Counted from the first letter of the stretch, positions 1 to 7,981 are shown. The stretch is DNA of 64,000 bases from AC-32 sp046726435 (GCA_046726435.1 JBKPAM010000056.1:1-64000), one strand, 5' to 3'. Program-made: numbers and translations. Notes: generated by a model from the letters alone, not told the origin.

Positions 1-837
1 GCCCAGACGTTCTTCTTCTCGAGCTCCGGTGGCAAGACCGCCAATGTGCAGGACGTGTGGTACAGCGCGGAGCCGACGCCGTACCTGGTGTCGGTGCCGG
101 ATCCCTACGACACGCTCTCGCCGTACCACAACTGGGGCCCGCTGCGCTTCAAGAGCAGCGTCCTGAGCCGCCGGCTCGGCGCGCGTGGGTCGCTGCTGGA
201 CATCCGGCCGGATGTGGCGTCTTCCGGCCGTGTGCGCTCCATGACGCTCGTCGGGTCGAAGGGCGACCGCACCATGAGCGGCGCGAAGGTCCGGACGGCG
301 CTCGGCCTGCGCTCGACGTGGTTCACGATCGGGATGCTGAATCTGACCCCGCCGGCCCGCTCGCTCGTCTACGGCACCCAGATGCGCCTCGCCGGGATCG
401 CGCGCGGCATCTCGCGCGCGACCCTCCAGTCGCGTCCGTACGGCGGCGACTGGAAGCCGCTCGCGGCGCTCACGTCGCGCGGTGGGCGGGTCGCCGCGAT
501 GCTCTCCCCGAAGGTGACGACCGACTACCGCCTCTCGACCGGGCCGATCCAGAGCGGTATCGTGCGGCTGGCGGTTGCCCCGGCCGTGCGGCTCGGCGCC
601 GCGGCCAACCGCAGCTCGTTCTCCGGCGTCGTCAAGCCGCTGCTGCCCGGGTCGGCGGTGCAGGTCCAGCGGCAGGCTGGGCGCGCCTGGACGACGGTCG
701 CGCGCACGACTGTCGGCGCGAACGGCACCTTCATCGCCCCGGTGACTGTCACGCCCGGCACCTACCGGGCTCGCGTCGTGGCCGGCAAGGGATTCGTACT
801 CGGGCTCTCCGATCCGCTCCAGGTGGTCTCGGCGTGA
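1..837 (+). CDS. SpoIID/LytB-domain secreted protein, C-terminal part (5' end outside window)
   Basis: The reading frame is open from base 1, so the gene starts upstream; 278 residues are visible. The first 35 or so residues carry the end of a SpoIID domain: FFFSSSGGKT, then a DVW segment, then PYLVSVPDPYD and a W-containing motif. SpoIID-type proteins cleave peptidoglycan glycan strands outside the cell. The rest (about residues 100-278) looks like Ig-like or beta-sandwich repeats, common at the ends of secreted actinobacterial proteins. The stop TGA overlaps the GTG start of the next gene by three bases, so the two are probably co-translated. An internal GTG at 46 could be mistaken for a start but would cut the SpoIID domain. 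The family call is fairly secure; the lytic activity is inferred. Confidence 0.75.
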   Translation, partial: AQTFFFSSSGGKTANVQDVWYSAEPTPYLVSVPDPYDTLSPYHNWGPLRFKSSVLSRRLGARGSLLDIRPDVASSGRVRSMTLVGSKGDRTMSGAKVRTALGLRSTWFTIGMLNLTPPARSLVYGTQMRLAGIARGISRATLQSRPYGGDWKPLAALTSRGGRVAAMLSPKVTTDYRLSTGPIQSGIVRLAVAPAVRLGAAANRSSFSGVVKPLLPGSAVQVQRQAGRAWTTVARTTVGANGTFIAPVTVTPGTYRARVVAGKGFVLGLSDPLQVVSA

Positions 838-2267
838 GGCGTGCGCTCGCCTTCACCGCGCTTGTCACCGCCCTCGCAGCCCCCGGTACCGCACTCGCCC
901 TGACGGGCCCGAACGACCCGCTCGTCGCCCGGCAGTGGTACCTCGCGCGCGACCGGGCGCTCGACACCTTCGATGCCGCGCAGCAGCTGTTCGCGGTGCG
1001 GGTCGCGGTGATCGACTCCGGCGTGGACTTCTCCCATCCCGAGCTCAAGGGGCGCGTCGTCGCGGAGCGCAGCTTCGTCGGCGGATCGGTCGCGGACAGC
1101 TTCGGCCACGGAACCTTTGTAGCGGGCGAGATCGCGGCGATTGCGGACAACGGCGTGGGCATCGCCGGGATCGCCCCGCCCGCCCGTCTCGTGGTCGCGA
1201 AGGTGGTCAGCGACGACGGAACGATCCCGCCGCGTGCCGAGGCTCGCGCGATCCGCTGGGCGGTCCGCTCCGGCGCGCGCGTGATCAACCTCAGCCTCGG
1301 CAGCATCCGCGACCCGGCTGATCCGACCCGCGACGGTTTCTCGTACCCGGAGCGCCGGGCGATTGCCTCCGCGGTCCGTAGCGGCGTCCTCGTCGTCGCC
1401 GCGGTCGGTAACGGGAACCAGGCCCCGGCGAAGCCCTGGCCGTACGCGAGCTACCCGGCGGCGCTTCCCCACGTCCTCGGAGTCTCGGCCTACGGCCGGT
1501 CGGGTGACGTGCCGAGCTTCTCCAACCGCGACCAGCAGTACGTCGACCTCTCCGCGCCCGGGACGGCCATGTTCTCCCTGCTTCCCCGGACCCTGACCGC
1601 CCACTACCCGTCCTGCACCTTGCAGGGCTATTCGAGCTGCGGGCCCAAGGATTTCCGGAACGCGAGCGGGACCTCGTTCTCGGCGCCTCAGGTCGCGGGC
1701 GCAGCCGCGGTGCTGCTGGGCCAGCTGCCGATGCTGCGGCCCGACCAGGTTGCCACGATCCTGAAGACGACCGCCGACGACGCGACGCCCGCGGACGGCT
1801 GCGTCCAGTGCACGCAGGGTCCCGACCCGCTGACCGGCTTCGGGCGACTCGACCTCACTGCCGCCCTGGCGGCTCTGAGCAAGCCGCTTCCGACGGCCGA
1901 CCGGCTCGAGCCGAACGACGATGCCGGCCGCTGGGCGGCCACGCTCTACGCGAGCCTCGACAAGTCGGCGACGCTCGACTGGTGGGATGATCCGAACGAC
2001 GTCTACCGCTTCCACCTGAGCCGCGGCCAGCGCGTCACGGCGGTCGTGAAGGCAAGCCCGAAGATCGACGCGTCGATCTTCCTCTGGAAGCCGGGCCTGC
2101 GGTCGCTTGCGACTGCACGCCCGGACCTGCGCGTGCGCCGCTCGATTCATCCCCCGGGCGCGCCGGAGCGGATCCGCTTCCGCGCCCGGAAGGCGGGCTG
2201 GTACTCCCTGCAGGTGAAGCTGGCCCGGCCGTGGTTCGGCCGCTACCACATCCGCCTAGCCTTCTAG
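834..2267 (+). CDS. Secreted subtilisin-family (S8) serine peptidase with C-terminal PPC-like domain
   Basis: The 477-residue product starts at a GTG overlapping the previous stop. Residues 1-22 form a signal peptide. The S8 triad is complete: Asp61 in VAVIDSGVD, His92 in FGHGTFVAGEI and Ser281 in GTSFSAPQVAG, with the oxyanion Asn in VGNGN near 193. Two cysteines around 261-269 may form a disulfide. After about residue 385 a bacterial pre-peptidase C-terminal-like beta domain follows, starting at DRLEPNDDAG. The same frame stays open upstream to position 57, but that part is the shadow of the SpoIID gene. The product is probably exported and degrades proteins at the cell surface. The short spacer after the signal peptide suggests a small propeptide or none. 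The gene runs 12 bases into the 3' end of the convergent acetyltransferase gene. Confidence 0.88.
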   Translation: MRRALAFTALVTALAAPGTALALTGPNDPLVARQWYLARDRALDTFDAAQQLFAVRVAVIDSGVDFSHPELKGRVVAERSFVGGSVADSFGHGTFVAGEIAAIADNGVGIAGIAPPARLVVAKVVSDDGTIPPRAEARAIRWAVRSGARVINLSLGSIRDPADPTRDGFSYPERRAIASAVRSGVLVVAAVGNGNQAPAKPWPYASYPAALPHVLGVSAYGRSGDVPSFSNRDQQYVDLSAPGTAMFSLLPRTLTAHYPSCTLQGYSSCGPKDFRNASGTSFSAPQVAGAAAVLLGQLPMLRPDQVATILKTTADDATPADGCVQCTQGPDPLTGFGRLDLTAALAALSKPLPTADRLEPNDDAGRWAATLYASLDKSATLDWWDDPNDVYRFHLSRGQRVTAVVKASPKIDASIFLWKPGLRSLATARPDLRVRRSIHPPGAPERIRFRARKAGWYSLQVKLARPWFGRYHIRLAF

Positions 2268-2984
2268 CAGCTCCTCCTCGGGCACCTCGCGGATCTGCCT
2301 CGCGGGGCTGCCGACCATGACCGCACGGGGCGGCACGTCCCCGAGGACGACCGCGCCCGCGCCGACGAAAGCCTCCGCTCCGATCTCGATGCCGGGAAGC
2401 AGCACGGCGCCGCCGCCGACCCGTGCGCCCCGCCGGATCGTCGGCCCCTTGACGAGCTCGTGGCGCTCCTCGGTGCGGCCCATGAAGTTGTCGTTGGTCG
2501 TGATCACGCAGGGCGCGATGAAGACGTTGTCCTCGAGCAGCGAGTACGCGGTGATGTACGCGTGCGCCTGGATCTTCGTCAGCGCACCCACCGAGGTGTC
2601 GTTCTCGACCAGCGAGCCGCGTCCGATCACGACGTCGTCGCCGATCGTGCAGCGCTCGCGCACGCACGCCTGGTCGCCCACGATCACGCGCTCTCCGATC
2701 GTGGTCCCCGCGAAGACGACCGCGCCCGTGGAGACGATCGTCCCCGGGCCGAGCTCGAGCGGCGTCAGCTCCTCGCGCTTCGCGGTCGAACGCGGCGATA
2801 GCGTCGGCTGCTTGCCGACGACCGCGTAGTCGAGGATCGTGCAGCCCTCGCCGACCACCGTTCCGGGGAAGACGACTGCCGTTTCCGCGACCTCGGTCAC
2901 GTTCTTCGCTGCTGCTTTGTGTTGCCTTCGCTCACCCTGGAGAACCGGTAACTCGAGGATCTTGCTAAACGCGTAGCGTCTCAC
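2256..2984 (-). CDS. Left-handed beta-helix N-acetyltransferase, WbpD-like
   Basis: The 242-residue protein is made of hexapeptide repeats ([LIV]-G-x-x repeats such as VVGEGCTI, VIGRGSLV, VFAGTTIGERV), the signature of trimeric left-handed beta-helix acyltransferases. In the Wbp pathway this enzyme acetylates the 3-amino group of UDP-2-acetamido-3-amino-uronate using acetyl-CoA. The GTG start overlaps the stop of the upstream dehydrogenase by 4 bases; the longer open frame upstream of it is a shadow. It is the last gene of a four-gene operon with the WbpA-, WbpB- and WbpI/WecB-type genes, and that context is the main reason for the WbpD assignment. The N-terminal 30 residues look non-repetitive. 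Another sugar O- or N-acetyltransferase specificity cannot be excluded. Confidence 0.75.
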   Translation of the reverse strand: MRRYAFSKILELPVLQGERRQHKAAAKNVTEVAETAVVFPGTVVGEGCTILDYAVVGKQPTLSPRSTAKREELTPLELGPGTIVSTGAVVFAGTTIGERVIVGDQACVRERCTIGDDVVIGRGSLVENDTSVGALTKIQAHAYITAYSLLEDNVFIAPCVITTNDNFMGRTEERHELVKGPTIRRGARVGGGAVLLPGIEIGAEAFVGAGAVVLGDVPPRAVMVGSPARQIREVPEEELLEG

Positions 2985-3964
2985 GCCGGAGCGACGACGA
3001 GCGAGGCCTGCAGCTGCTCGAGCGCCTGCACGACCGCCAGCCCGTCGAGCGCCGCTCGCCGGGGATCGCCCTCCCCGGCGATGAGGCTGATGAAGTGCCT
3101 GCACTCGAGCCGCAGCGGCTCGTCGTTCGGGACCTCCGGGCTGAAGATGCCTCCCGACCGCGTCTGCCACTCGCCCCACGTCGCCGAGGGCTGCCACGGC
3201 CCCTTCTCGTAGATCGTCACCTTGCGCTCAAGCTCCATGTCGTCGAAGACCACCATCTTCTCGCGCCCGACGACCGTGATCTTCCGCATCTTGTGCGGAT
3301 CGAGCCAGGAGAGGTGCATGTGGGCGATCTTCCCCGAGGGGAAGCGGAGGTAGCAGAAGACGATGTCCTCGACGCCTTCCGTCAGGAAGGCGTTGCCGTG
3401 CGCCCAGACCTCCGAGGGCTCCTCCTCGAGCAGGTAGAGGATCACCGAGAGGTCGTGCACGCCGAGCGAGAGCAGCGCGTTCTCGTGCCTGCGGATCACG
3501 CCGAGGTTCTGGCGGTTCGAGTACACGCAGAGCACGTCGCCGAGCTCCCCGTCCTGGACGAGACGCTTGAGGATGTTCACTGCCGGGTGGTACAGGAGCA
3601 GGTGCCCGGGCATCAGCACCAGGCCGCGCTGCTCGGCCAGGTCGCAGAGCTCCTCCATCTCGTGAGCCCGCATCGCCGGCGGCTTCTCCACGAACACGTG
3701 CTTGCCGGCCTCCAGCGCGAGCTTCGAGAGCTCGTAGTGCGTCGGCACCGGCGTCGCCACCACCACCGCCTCGAGCTCGGAGTCGGAGAGAAGATCCTCG
3801 AAGTCGCCGGTGACGCGCGCGCCCGGGTAGCGGGAAGTGAACTCCCGCCGCCTCGACTCGTCGGTGTCGCACAGCCAGGCCAGGTCGGCGAGCTCCTCGA
3901 AGTTGCGGACGAGGTTCTTGCCCCACGCGCCGAGACCCGCCTGGCCGATCTTCGGCTTCGTCAC
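2981..3964 (-). CDS. Gfo/Idh/MocA-family NAD-dependent sugar oxidoreductase, WbpB-like
   Basis: The 327-residue protein has an N-terminal Rossmann fold (GLGAWGKN near residues 10-17) and the family's EKPPA motif around residue 100, whose Lys is the usual catalytic residue. GHLLLYHPAV near residue 125 is also typical. In the WbpA-B-E-D-I route the enzyme oxidises C3 of UDP-GlcNAcA before transamination. The GTG start overlaps the stop of the upstream UDP-sugar dehydrogenase gene (GTGA), and its own stop overlaps the next start in the same way, so translation is coupled. The frame is open far upstream, but that stretch is antisense shadow. The family is certain; the exact substrate is inferred from the operon. 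Confidence 0.8.
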   Translation of the reverse strand: MTKPKIGQAGLGAWGKNLVRNFEELADLAWLCDTDESRRREFTSRYPGARVTGDFEDLLSDSELEAVVVATPVPTHYELSKLALEAGKHVFVEKPPAMRAHEMEELCDLAEQRGLVLMPGHLLLYHPAVNILKRLVQDGELGDVLCVYSNRQNLGVIRRHENALLSLGVHDLSVILYLLEEEPSEVWAHGNAFLTEGVEDIVFCYLRFPSGKIAHMHLSWLDPHKMRKITVVGREKMVVFDDMELERKVTIYEKGPWQPSATWGEWQTRSGGIFSPEVPNDEPLRLECRHFISLIAGEGDPRRAALDGLAVVQALEQLQASLVVAPA

Positions 3965-5226
3965 AGCTTCCAGACCTTCTTGTTCCCGTTGCCGTTCCTG
4001 CCGGTCGCGTTCCGCAGGTCCACGACGAGGCCTGCGTCGTCGACGAGCTGCTCGTAGTCGATTGACCTGTGGGCGGTGACGATCGTGACGCAGTCGTACG
4101 CGCCCGGCTCGAGCGGCTGCGAGGAGAGCCCGTGCTCCGGGAGCTCGGGCACGTGCGGGTCGTGGTACGCGACCTCTGCGCCGGCCTTGCGCAGCAGGTC
4201 GATCAGCTTCAGGGCCGGCGACTCGCGCGTGTCGGGTACGTTGGCCTTGTAGCTCACGCCAAGCACGAGCACCTTCGAGCCGCTGAGCGACCGCTGCGCG
4301 CCGTGGTTCAGGGCCTGTGAGATCAGCGAGCGGCAGAAGTAGGGCATGTTCGCGTTGACCTTCCCCGCGAGCTCGATGAACTCGGTGTAGAAGTCGAACT
4401 GCCGCGCCTTCCACGAGAGGTAGAACGGGTCGACCGGCAGGCAGTGCCCTCCCAATCCGGGCCCCGGCTCGAAGCGCATGAAGCCGAACGGTTTCGTCGA
4501 GGCGGCGTCGACGATCTCCCAGACGTCGAGGCCCATGCGGTCGCAGAGCTGTGCCAGCTCGTTCACGAGCGCGATGTTGACCGAGCGGAAGATGTTCTCC
4601 AGCAGCTTCGTCAGCTCGGCGGCCTCCGGCGACGAGACCGGCACGACCTCGTCCACGGCGCTCGCGTAGAGCTCGAGGGCCCGCCGGGTGCACTCGTCGG
4701 TCAGCCCACCGACGACCTTCGGAGTCGACTTGGTCGTCCAGTCCTTGCGCCCCGGGTCGACGCGCTCGGGGGAGAAGGCGAGGTGGAAGTCCTGGCCGGC
4801 CGTGAGGCCGCTCGCCTCGAGCAGGGGCCTGACCCGCTCGCGCGTGGTGCCCGGGTAGGTCGTCGACTCGAGCACGACGAGCTGGCCCCGCTGCAGCCGC
4901 GGCGCGATGTCCGCTGCAGCAGCGAGCAGGATCGCCAGGTCGGGCTCTCGCTGGTCGGACAGCGGTGTGGGCAGCGCGACGAGGATCGCGTCGGCCTCGC
5001 GGAGCGCGTCGTAGTCCAGCGTGGCGCTGATGTGGCCCGCGTCGACCAGCGGCTTGAGCGCTTCCGAGGGAACGTCGTCGACGTAGCTCTCGCCGCGGTT
5101 CAGCCGCTCCACGCGGTCGGACCGGACGTCGAGGAGGATCACGGAGTGGCCCGCGTCGGCCTCCGCGAAGACCTGCGCGAGCGGCACGCCGACGTAGCCG
5201 GCTCCGACGATGGCGATCGTGCTCAA
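3961..5226 (-). CDS. Nucleotide-sugar dehydrogenase, UDP-GlcNAc 6-dehydrogenase (WbpA/WecC family)
   Basis: The 421-residue protein has the complete UDP-glucose/GDP-mannose dehydrogenase architecture. The N-terminal NAD-binding domain has GAGYVGVPLA at residues 8-17. The central domain has the catalytic Cys262 in GGHCLPVDP, and the C-terminal UDP-binding domain contains GVSYKANVPDTRESP. This enzyme class oxidises C6 of UDP-sugars to uronic acids in two NAD-dependent steps. Pairing with a UDP-GlcNAc 2-epimerase favours UDP-GlcNAc or UDP-ManNAc as substrate. The start is TTG, which overlaps the TGA of the epimerase gene (TTGA); no other start explains the N-terminal Rossmann strand better. The product probably supplies an acidic amino sugar for a surface polysaccharide. 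Confidence 0.88.
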   Translation of the reverse strand: MSTIAIVGAGYVGVPLAQVFAEADAGHSVILLDVRSDRVERLNRGESYVDDVPSEALKPLVDAGHISATLDYDALREADAILVALPTPLSDQREPDLAILLAAAADIAPRLQRGQLVVLESTTYPGTTRERVRPLLEASGLTAGQDFHLAFSPERVDPGRKDWTTKSTPKVVGGLTDECTRRALELYASAVDEVVPVSSPEAAELTKLLENIFRSVNIALVNELAQLCDRMGLDVWEIVDAASTKPFGFMRFEPGPGLGGHCLPVDPFYLSWKARQFDFYTEFIELAGKVNANMPYFCRSLISQALNHGAQRSLSGSKVLVLGVSYKANVPDTRESPALKLIDLLRKAGAEVAYHDPHVPELPEHGLSSQPLEPGAYDCVTIVTAHRSIDYEQLVDDAGLVVDLRNATGRNGNGNKKVWKL

Positions 5227-6275
5227 GACGGCGGAAGCGTATAGAGCGCCTCAGCGATCCTCGCGGCGGTGTGGCCGTCGCCGTAGAGCTGCGGGCGGTC
5301 GTTCGGCATGCGAGCAGCGGCGACGGCGGCGACGAGCCGGCCGGGGTCGTCGTCGACGAGGACGTTCGCGCCGGTCTCCACCGTGTCCACCCACTCGGTG
5401 GAAGGGCGGAGCGTCACGCAGGGGACGCCGTGCCAGTACGCCTCCTTCTGCAGTCCACCCGAGTCGGTCAGGATCCCCCGCGCCTGCGAGGCCAGCGCGG
5501 TCAGGTCGAGGTAGCCGAGCGGCGGCCGTTGCAGGACCGCCGGCCCGAGCTCGATGCCTTCGCGATCGAGCGCTGCCCGCGTGCGCGGGTGGACCGGGAA
5601 GACGACAGTCTCCTCGAGCCGCCGCAGTCCCCGGGCGATGTGCTCCAGCCGCGGTGGACGGGTGTTCGCCTCCCGGTGGATCGTGAGCAGGAGGTACCGG
5701 CCCGGGTCGAGCCCGAGCTCCTCGAGCGCCGTCGAGCGCTCTCGGGCAATGGGGGTGAGCCGGAAGCATGCGTCGGCCATGACGTCGCCCACGACCTCGG
5801 CTCGACCCTTGACTCCTTCCGAGGCGAGCTGGTCGCGCGACCGCTCGTCCGGACAGAAGAGCATGGCCGCGAGGCGGTCGGTCTCGATGCGGTTGCGCTC
5901 CTCGGGCATCGAGAGGTCGCCGCTGCGCAGGCCCGCCTCTACGTGCGCGAGCGGCACGCCTGCCTCGGCCGCCGCGAGCGCGCCGGCGAGCGTCGAGTTC
6001 GTGTCGCCGTAGACGAGCACCCAGTCGGGCCTCTCGTTGCGGAGCGGAGCGGCGATGGCGGCGCGCATCTCGTCGGTGTCCGCGGTGCGCAGGTCGAGCG
6101 CATAGCGGGGCTCATCGAGGCCGAGCTCCTCGAAGAAGACCTGCGACAGCTCGGGGTCGTAGTGCTGCCCCGTGTGGACCACGACCTCCTCGATCCCACG
6201 CTGCCGCAGAGCCACCGAGGTCGGGGCCGCCTTGATGAACTGAGGCCGGTTTCCGACCACCGAGAAGACCTTCAT
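5223..6275 (-). CDS. wecB: UDP-N-acetylglucosamine 2-epimerase family (WecB/WbpI)
   Basis: The 350-residue GT-B-fold protein begins MKVFSVVGNRPQFIK, the standard WecB/MnaA N-terminus. Conserved segments include YGDTNST near residue 90, HVEAGLRSGD near 111, EERNRIETDR near 125 and TIHREANT further on. The family inverts C2 of UDP-GlcNAc to give UDP-ManNAc; the WbpI subfamily acts on the diacetamido uronate instead. It is the first gene of a minus-strand operon whose members overlap by 4 bases. A TAGTGT -10 box ends 9 bases before the ATG, so the mRNA is probably leaderless or nearly so. The gene is divergent from tRNA-Lys, only 26 bases away. Because WbpA-, WbpB- and WbpD-like genes follow, the WbpI role is as likely as plain WecB. 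Confidence 0.85.
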   Translation of the reverse strand: MKVFSVVGNRPQFIKAAPTSVALRQRGIEEVVVHTGQHYDPELSQVFFEELGLDEPRYALDLRTADTDEMRAAIAAPLRNERPDWVLVYGDTNSTLAGALAAAEAGVPLAHVEAGLRSGDLSMPEERNRIETDRLAAMLFCPDERSRDQLASEGVKGRAEVVGDVMADACFRLTPIARERSTALEELGLDPGRYLLLTIHREANTRPPRLEHIARGLRRLEETVVFPVHPRTRAALDREGIELGPAVLQRPPLGYLDLTALASQARGILTDSGGLQKEAYWHGVPCVTLRPSTEWVDTVETGANVLVDDDPGRLVAAVAAARMPNDRPQLYGDGHTAARIAEALYTLPPS

Positions 6276-6284
6276 GCGGCGGCT

Positions 6285-6290
6285 ACACTA
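6285..6290 (-). promoter_or_regulatory. -10 box (TAGTGT) of the nucleotide-sugar operon
   Basis: On the minus strand TAGTGT matches the TANNNT -10 consensus and lies 9 bases before the ATG of the epimerase gene. That places the transcription start about at the start codon. The upstream promoter half overlaps the 5' end of the divergent tRNA-Lys gene. Confidence 0.5.
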
Positions 6291-6301
6291 GTGGCCGCCT
6301 C

Positions 6302-6374
6302 GGGCCGTTAGCTCAGCTGGTAGAGCAGGGGACTCTTAATCCCAAGGTCGTAGGTTCGATCCCTACACGGCCCA
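6302..6374 (+). tRNA. tRNA-Lys (anticodon CTT)
   Basis: The 73-base sequence folds into a cloverleaf. The acceptor arms GGGCCGT (6302-6308) and ACGGCCC (6367-6373) pair fully. The D-arm is GCTC/GAGC and the T-arm GTAGG/CCTAC around TTCGATC. The anticodon CTT is at 6335-6337 in loop CTCTTAA, so the tRNA reads AAG lysine codons. Position 27-43 of the anticodon stem is a G-A mismatch, which is unusual but tolerable. The CCA tail is not fully encoded: after the discriminator A the DNA reads TGAG. The 3' 22 bases recur at 7263-7284, as expected for an integration site. Confidence 0.95.
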
Positions 6375-6375
6375 T
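6354..6375 (+). repeat. att-like direct repeat, copy 1 (3' end of tRNA-Lys)
   Basis: These 22 bases, from the T-loop to just past the discriminator base, match 7263-7284 with one mismatch (C at 6362 against A at 7271). Tyrosine integrases commonly use tRNA 3' ends as attachment sites and leave such direct repeats. No integrase gene is present between the copies. Confidence 0.55.
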
Positions 6376-6378
6376 GAG

Positions 6379-6406
6379 CACGGGGGAAACCCCGATTTCC
6401 CCCGTG
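6379..6406. terminator. Hairpin just after tRNA-Lys
   Basis: CACGGGGGAAA and TTTCCCCCGTG form a perfect 11-bp stem with a 6-base loop, starting 5 bases after the tRNA. It probably ends tRNA transcription, although no T-tract follows. A very similar hairpin core (GGGGGAAA/TTTCCCCC) lies between the PII and amt genes at 60684-60710. From 6407 to 6536 nothing else can be supported. Confidence 0.5.
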
Positions 6407-6536
6407 TGCCCCCTCGCCATGTTGACGCGCTTCCCGCGAAGAACGCGACGGCTGTAACGGCTGCTGACAGGACCCGCGCCCGCCCTCTCGGTCGCGGCGG
6501 TGGATGCGTCGGATGCAGACCTGCTCGACGCGACCG

Positions 6537-6565
6537 AAGGGGTGCCGCCCGAAGCGGCACCCCTT
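6537..6565. terminator. Hairpin after the small secreted-protein gene
   Basis: AAGGGGTGCCG and CGGCACCCCTT form a perfect 11-bp stem with a 7-base loop, 14 bases past the stop codon of the minus-strand gene 6580-7065. No clear T-run follows on the minus strand. It is a plausible terminator for that gene. Confidence 0.55.
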
Positions 6566-6579
6566 CAGCTCAACCTGGA

Positions 6580-7065
6580 CTAGTCCTGCGGCTCCTGGCA
6601 GGCGCCGAAGGTGAAGGTGAAGTTGGCGCCGCCGGACGAGGCGTGCGCGACGCCGGACACCCTGCCAACGGCACCGCCACTCGGACCGAGGATGTTGAAA
6701 TGGTCCGTGCTGGTCATCACGAACATGCCGGTGGCGGCGTTGAAGCTGCCGCCGAACCAGTCCGCTCCGGCCAGGCGGTAGACGGTGCTCGTCGTGCCGT
6801 CGCTGAGCGTGACCCCGATCGGCGTAGTCGTGCCGGTGATGTGCTCGCTGCCGTCAGCCGCGATGCTGTCGTGAAAGACCGTGCGCACCGTACCGCCGAG
6901 GACGGTGTAGTTCGTCGAGGGGCAGGTGAAGACCGCCCCTGTTGGATCGAACGTGCTGTGCTGCGTCGTACCCGCGTTCCCGGCCGCGCTGGCCGGGAGC
7001 GCCGCGACGAGCGCGGCTGCCGCCGCCGCAAGGGCGGCCAGAGCCGCAATCGCCTTGACTCTCAT
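6580..7065 (-). CDS. Small secreted protein of unknown function
   Basis: The 161-residue protein has a clear signal peptide: basic start MRVK, then an Ala/Leu-rich core, with probable cleavage after ALPASAA near residue 28. The mature part is rich in Thr, Gly and Ser and looks beta-structured (about 130 residues). It holds two cysteines, CPST near residue 48 and GACQ near the C-terminus, which could form a disulfide. I do not recognise the family. A good ribosome site (AGAAGGAG, 8 bases before the ATG) supports the start. The gene sits alone between the tRNA-Lys gene and a duplicated tRNA 3' end, so it may have been brought in by a small integrated element. The product is exported and not obviously an enzyme. 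Confidence 0.65.
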   Translation of the reverse strand: MRVKAIAALAALAAAAAALVAALPASAAGNAGTTQHSTFDPTGAVFTCPSTNYTVLGGTVRTVFHDSIAADGSEHITGTTTPIGVTLSDGTTSTVYRLAGADWFGGSFNAATGMFVMTSTDHFNILGPSGGAVGRVSGVAHASSGGANFTFTFGACQEPQD

Positions 7066-7434
7066 CTAGCTGTCTCCTTCTGTCATCCAACGCGCCCGCA
7101 CCCGTCCCGGTGTCAGCACGACGCAGACCGCTCGCGCCGGCCACGCCGACGCCGCCAGTTCGTCTCCGCAGTCCACATACCCCGTCCCCGGAACGGACAC
7201 ATCGTTCAACGGAATCCGAAGTTCGTCAAGACCCCGAATGGATCGGTGACGAGCTCGCCAGCGTTCGATCACTACACGGCCCATCAAGAAGGCTGAGCCG
7301 CGCTACGATCCCCCGCGTGGATCCGGCGCCGAGGTAGCGATGAGTCGCGGCTGAGGCCGCGTTTCTTTCGGCAGCGTGTCGAGGCTGAATGTTCGGCTTC
7401 GCTGCTGCGCGCAACCGCTACTTCGGAGGACCAG
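7066..7434. other. Intergenic region between the secreted-protein and cupin genes
   Basis: About 370 bases without a supported gene. It contains the ribosome site of the minus-strand secreted-protein gene at its left end, the att-like tRNA 3' duplicate at 7263-7284, and the GGAGG ribosome site of the cupin gene near 7424. Short open frames here have no homology that I can recognise. Confidence 0.5.
7263..7284 (+). repeat. att-like direct repeat, copy 2 (duplicated tRNA-Lys 3' end)
   Basis: A 22-base copy of the tRNA-Lys 3' end (one mismatch) lies 909 bases from the original and in the same orientation. The rest of the tRNA is absent, so this is not a second tRNA gene. It probably marks the far end of a small integrated segment or the scar of a larger lost one. 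Confidence 0.55.
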
Positions 7435-7899
7435 ATGACACGGCAGAACCTTTTCTCCGCCCTCTGGGACGGAGACGACGAAGAGCCTGGAACGCGGCGC
7501 CGGGTGTTTTGGCGGCCGGACGACGCTCGGATGGGGGCAACGCTGTACGAGCTCGCCCCCGGCGCGGCGGAGAGCCGCATGCACATGCATTACGGAGCCG
7601 AAGAGATGTTCTTCGTCCTCAGCGGCCGCCCGCTGTTCCGGAACCAGCACGGCGAAGAGGCGCTAGCGCCCGGCGACTTCGTCTTCTGCCCGGAGGGACG
7701 GGCCGGGCTGCACACATTCAGCAACCCGACCGACGAACCCGCCGAGATCCTGGCGATCAGTGCCGGGAGCTTCCCCGACGTGGTCGCCTATCCCGAGCAC
7801 GGATACGCGTGGGTGGCGACCCGGGATCCCGATCCCGACCTCCTCGCGAAGGGAGGCGATCCCGGCATCATCACCCGGTTCGAGATCCCGATCGAGTAG
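7435..7899 (+). CDS. Cupin-domain protein
   Basis: The 154-residue protein has the two conserved cupin motifs. Motif 1 includes HMHYGAEEMFFVLSG (residues about 49-63), with two His and a Glu as likely metal ligands. Motif 2 includes PGDFVFCPEGRAGLHTF (about 80-96), with the fourth ligand His. Single-domain cupins bind a metal and may be isomerases, dioxygenases or small-ligand sensors; the sequence alone does not tell which. GGAGG precedes the ATG by about 6 bases. It is followed on the same strand by an FAD-dependent oxidoreductase and a methyltransferase, so it may belong to a small accessory or secondary-metabolism group beside the tRNA integration site. Confidence 0.8.
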   Translation: MTRQNLFSALWDGDDEEPGTRRRVFWRPDDARMGATLYELAPGAAESRMHMHYGAEEMFFVLSGRPLFRNQHGEEALAPGDFVFCPEGRAGLHTFSNPTDEPAEILAISAGSFPDVVAYPEHGYAWVATRDPDPDLLAKGGDPGIITRFEIPIE

Positions 7900-7981
7900 A
7901 CCGCTCGGATCCGCAAGCAGACGCCATTGCCCGCCCCGCGGCGGCTCCGACGCCGTCGCGGGATCGCGGCATCATTCCTGA

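Noticed and set aside
57..833. Apparent 259-codon extension of the subtilase frame
   Set aside because: It overlaps the SpoIID gene, is Arg/Ala-rich shadow, and the signal peptide begins exactly at GTG 834.
7263..7284. Second tRNA gene
   Set aside because: Only the T-loop to acceptor part is present; no D-arm or anticodon arm precedes it.
6406..7296. 296-codon plus-strand open frame
   Set aside because: It runs antisense through the well-supported secreted-protein gene and the hairpins; composition is typical of GC-rich shadow.
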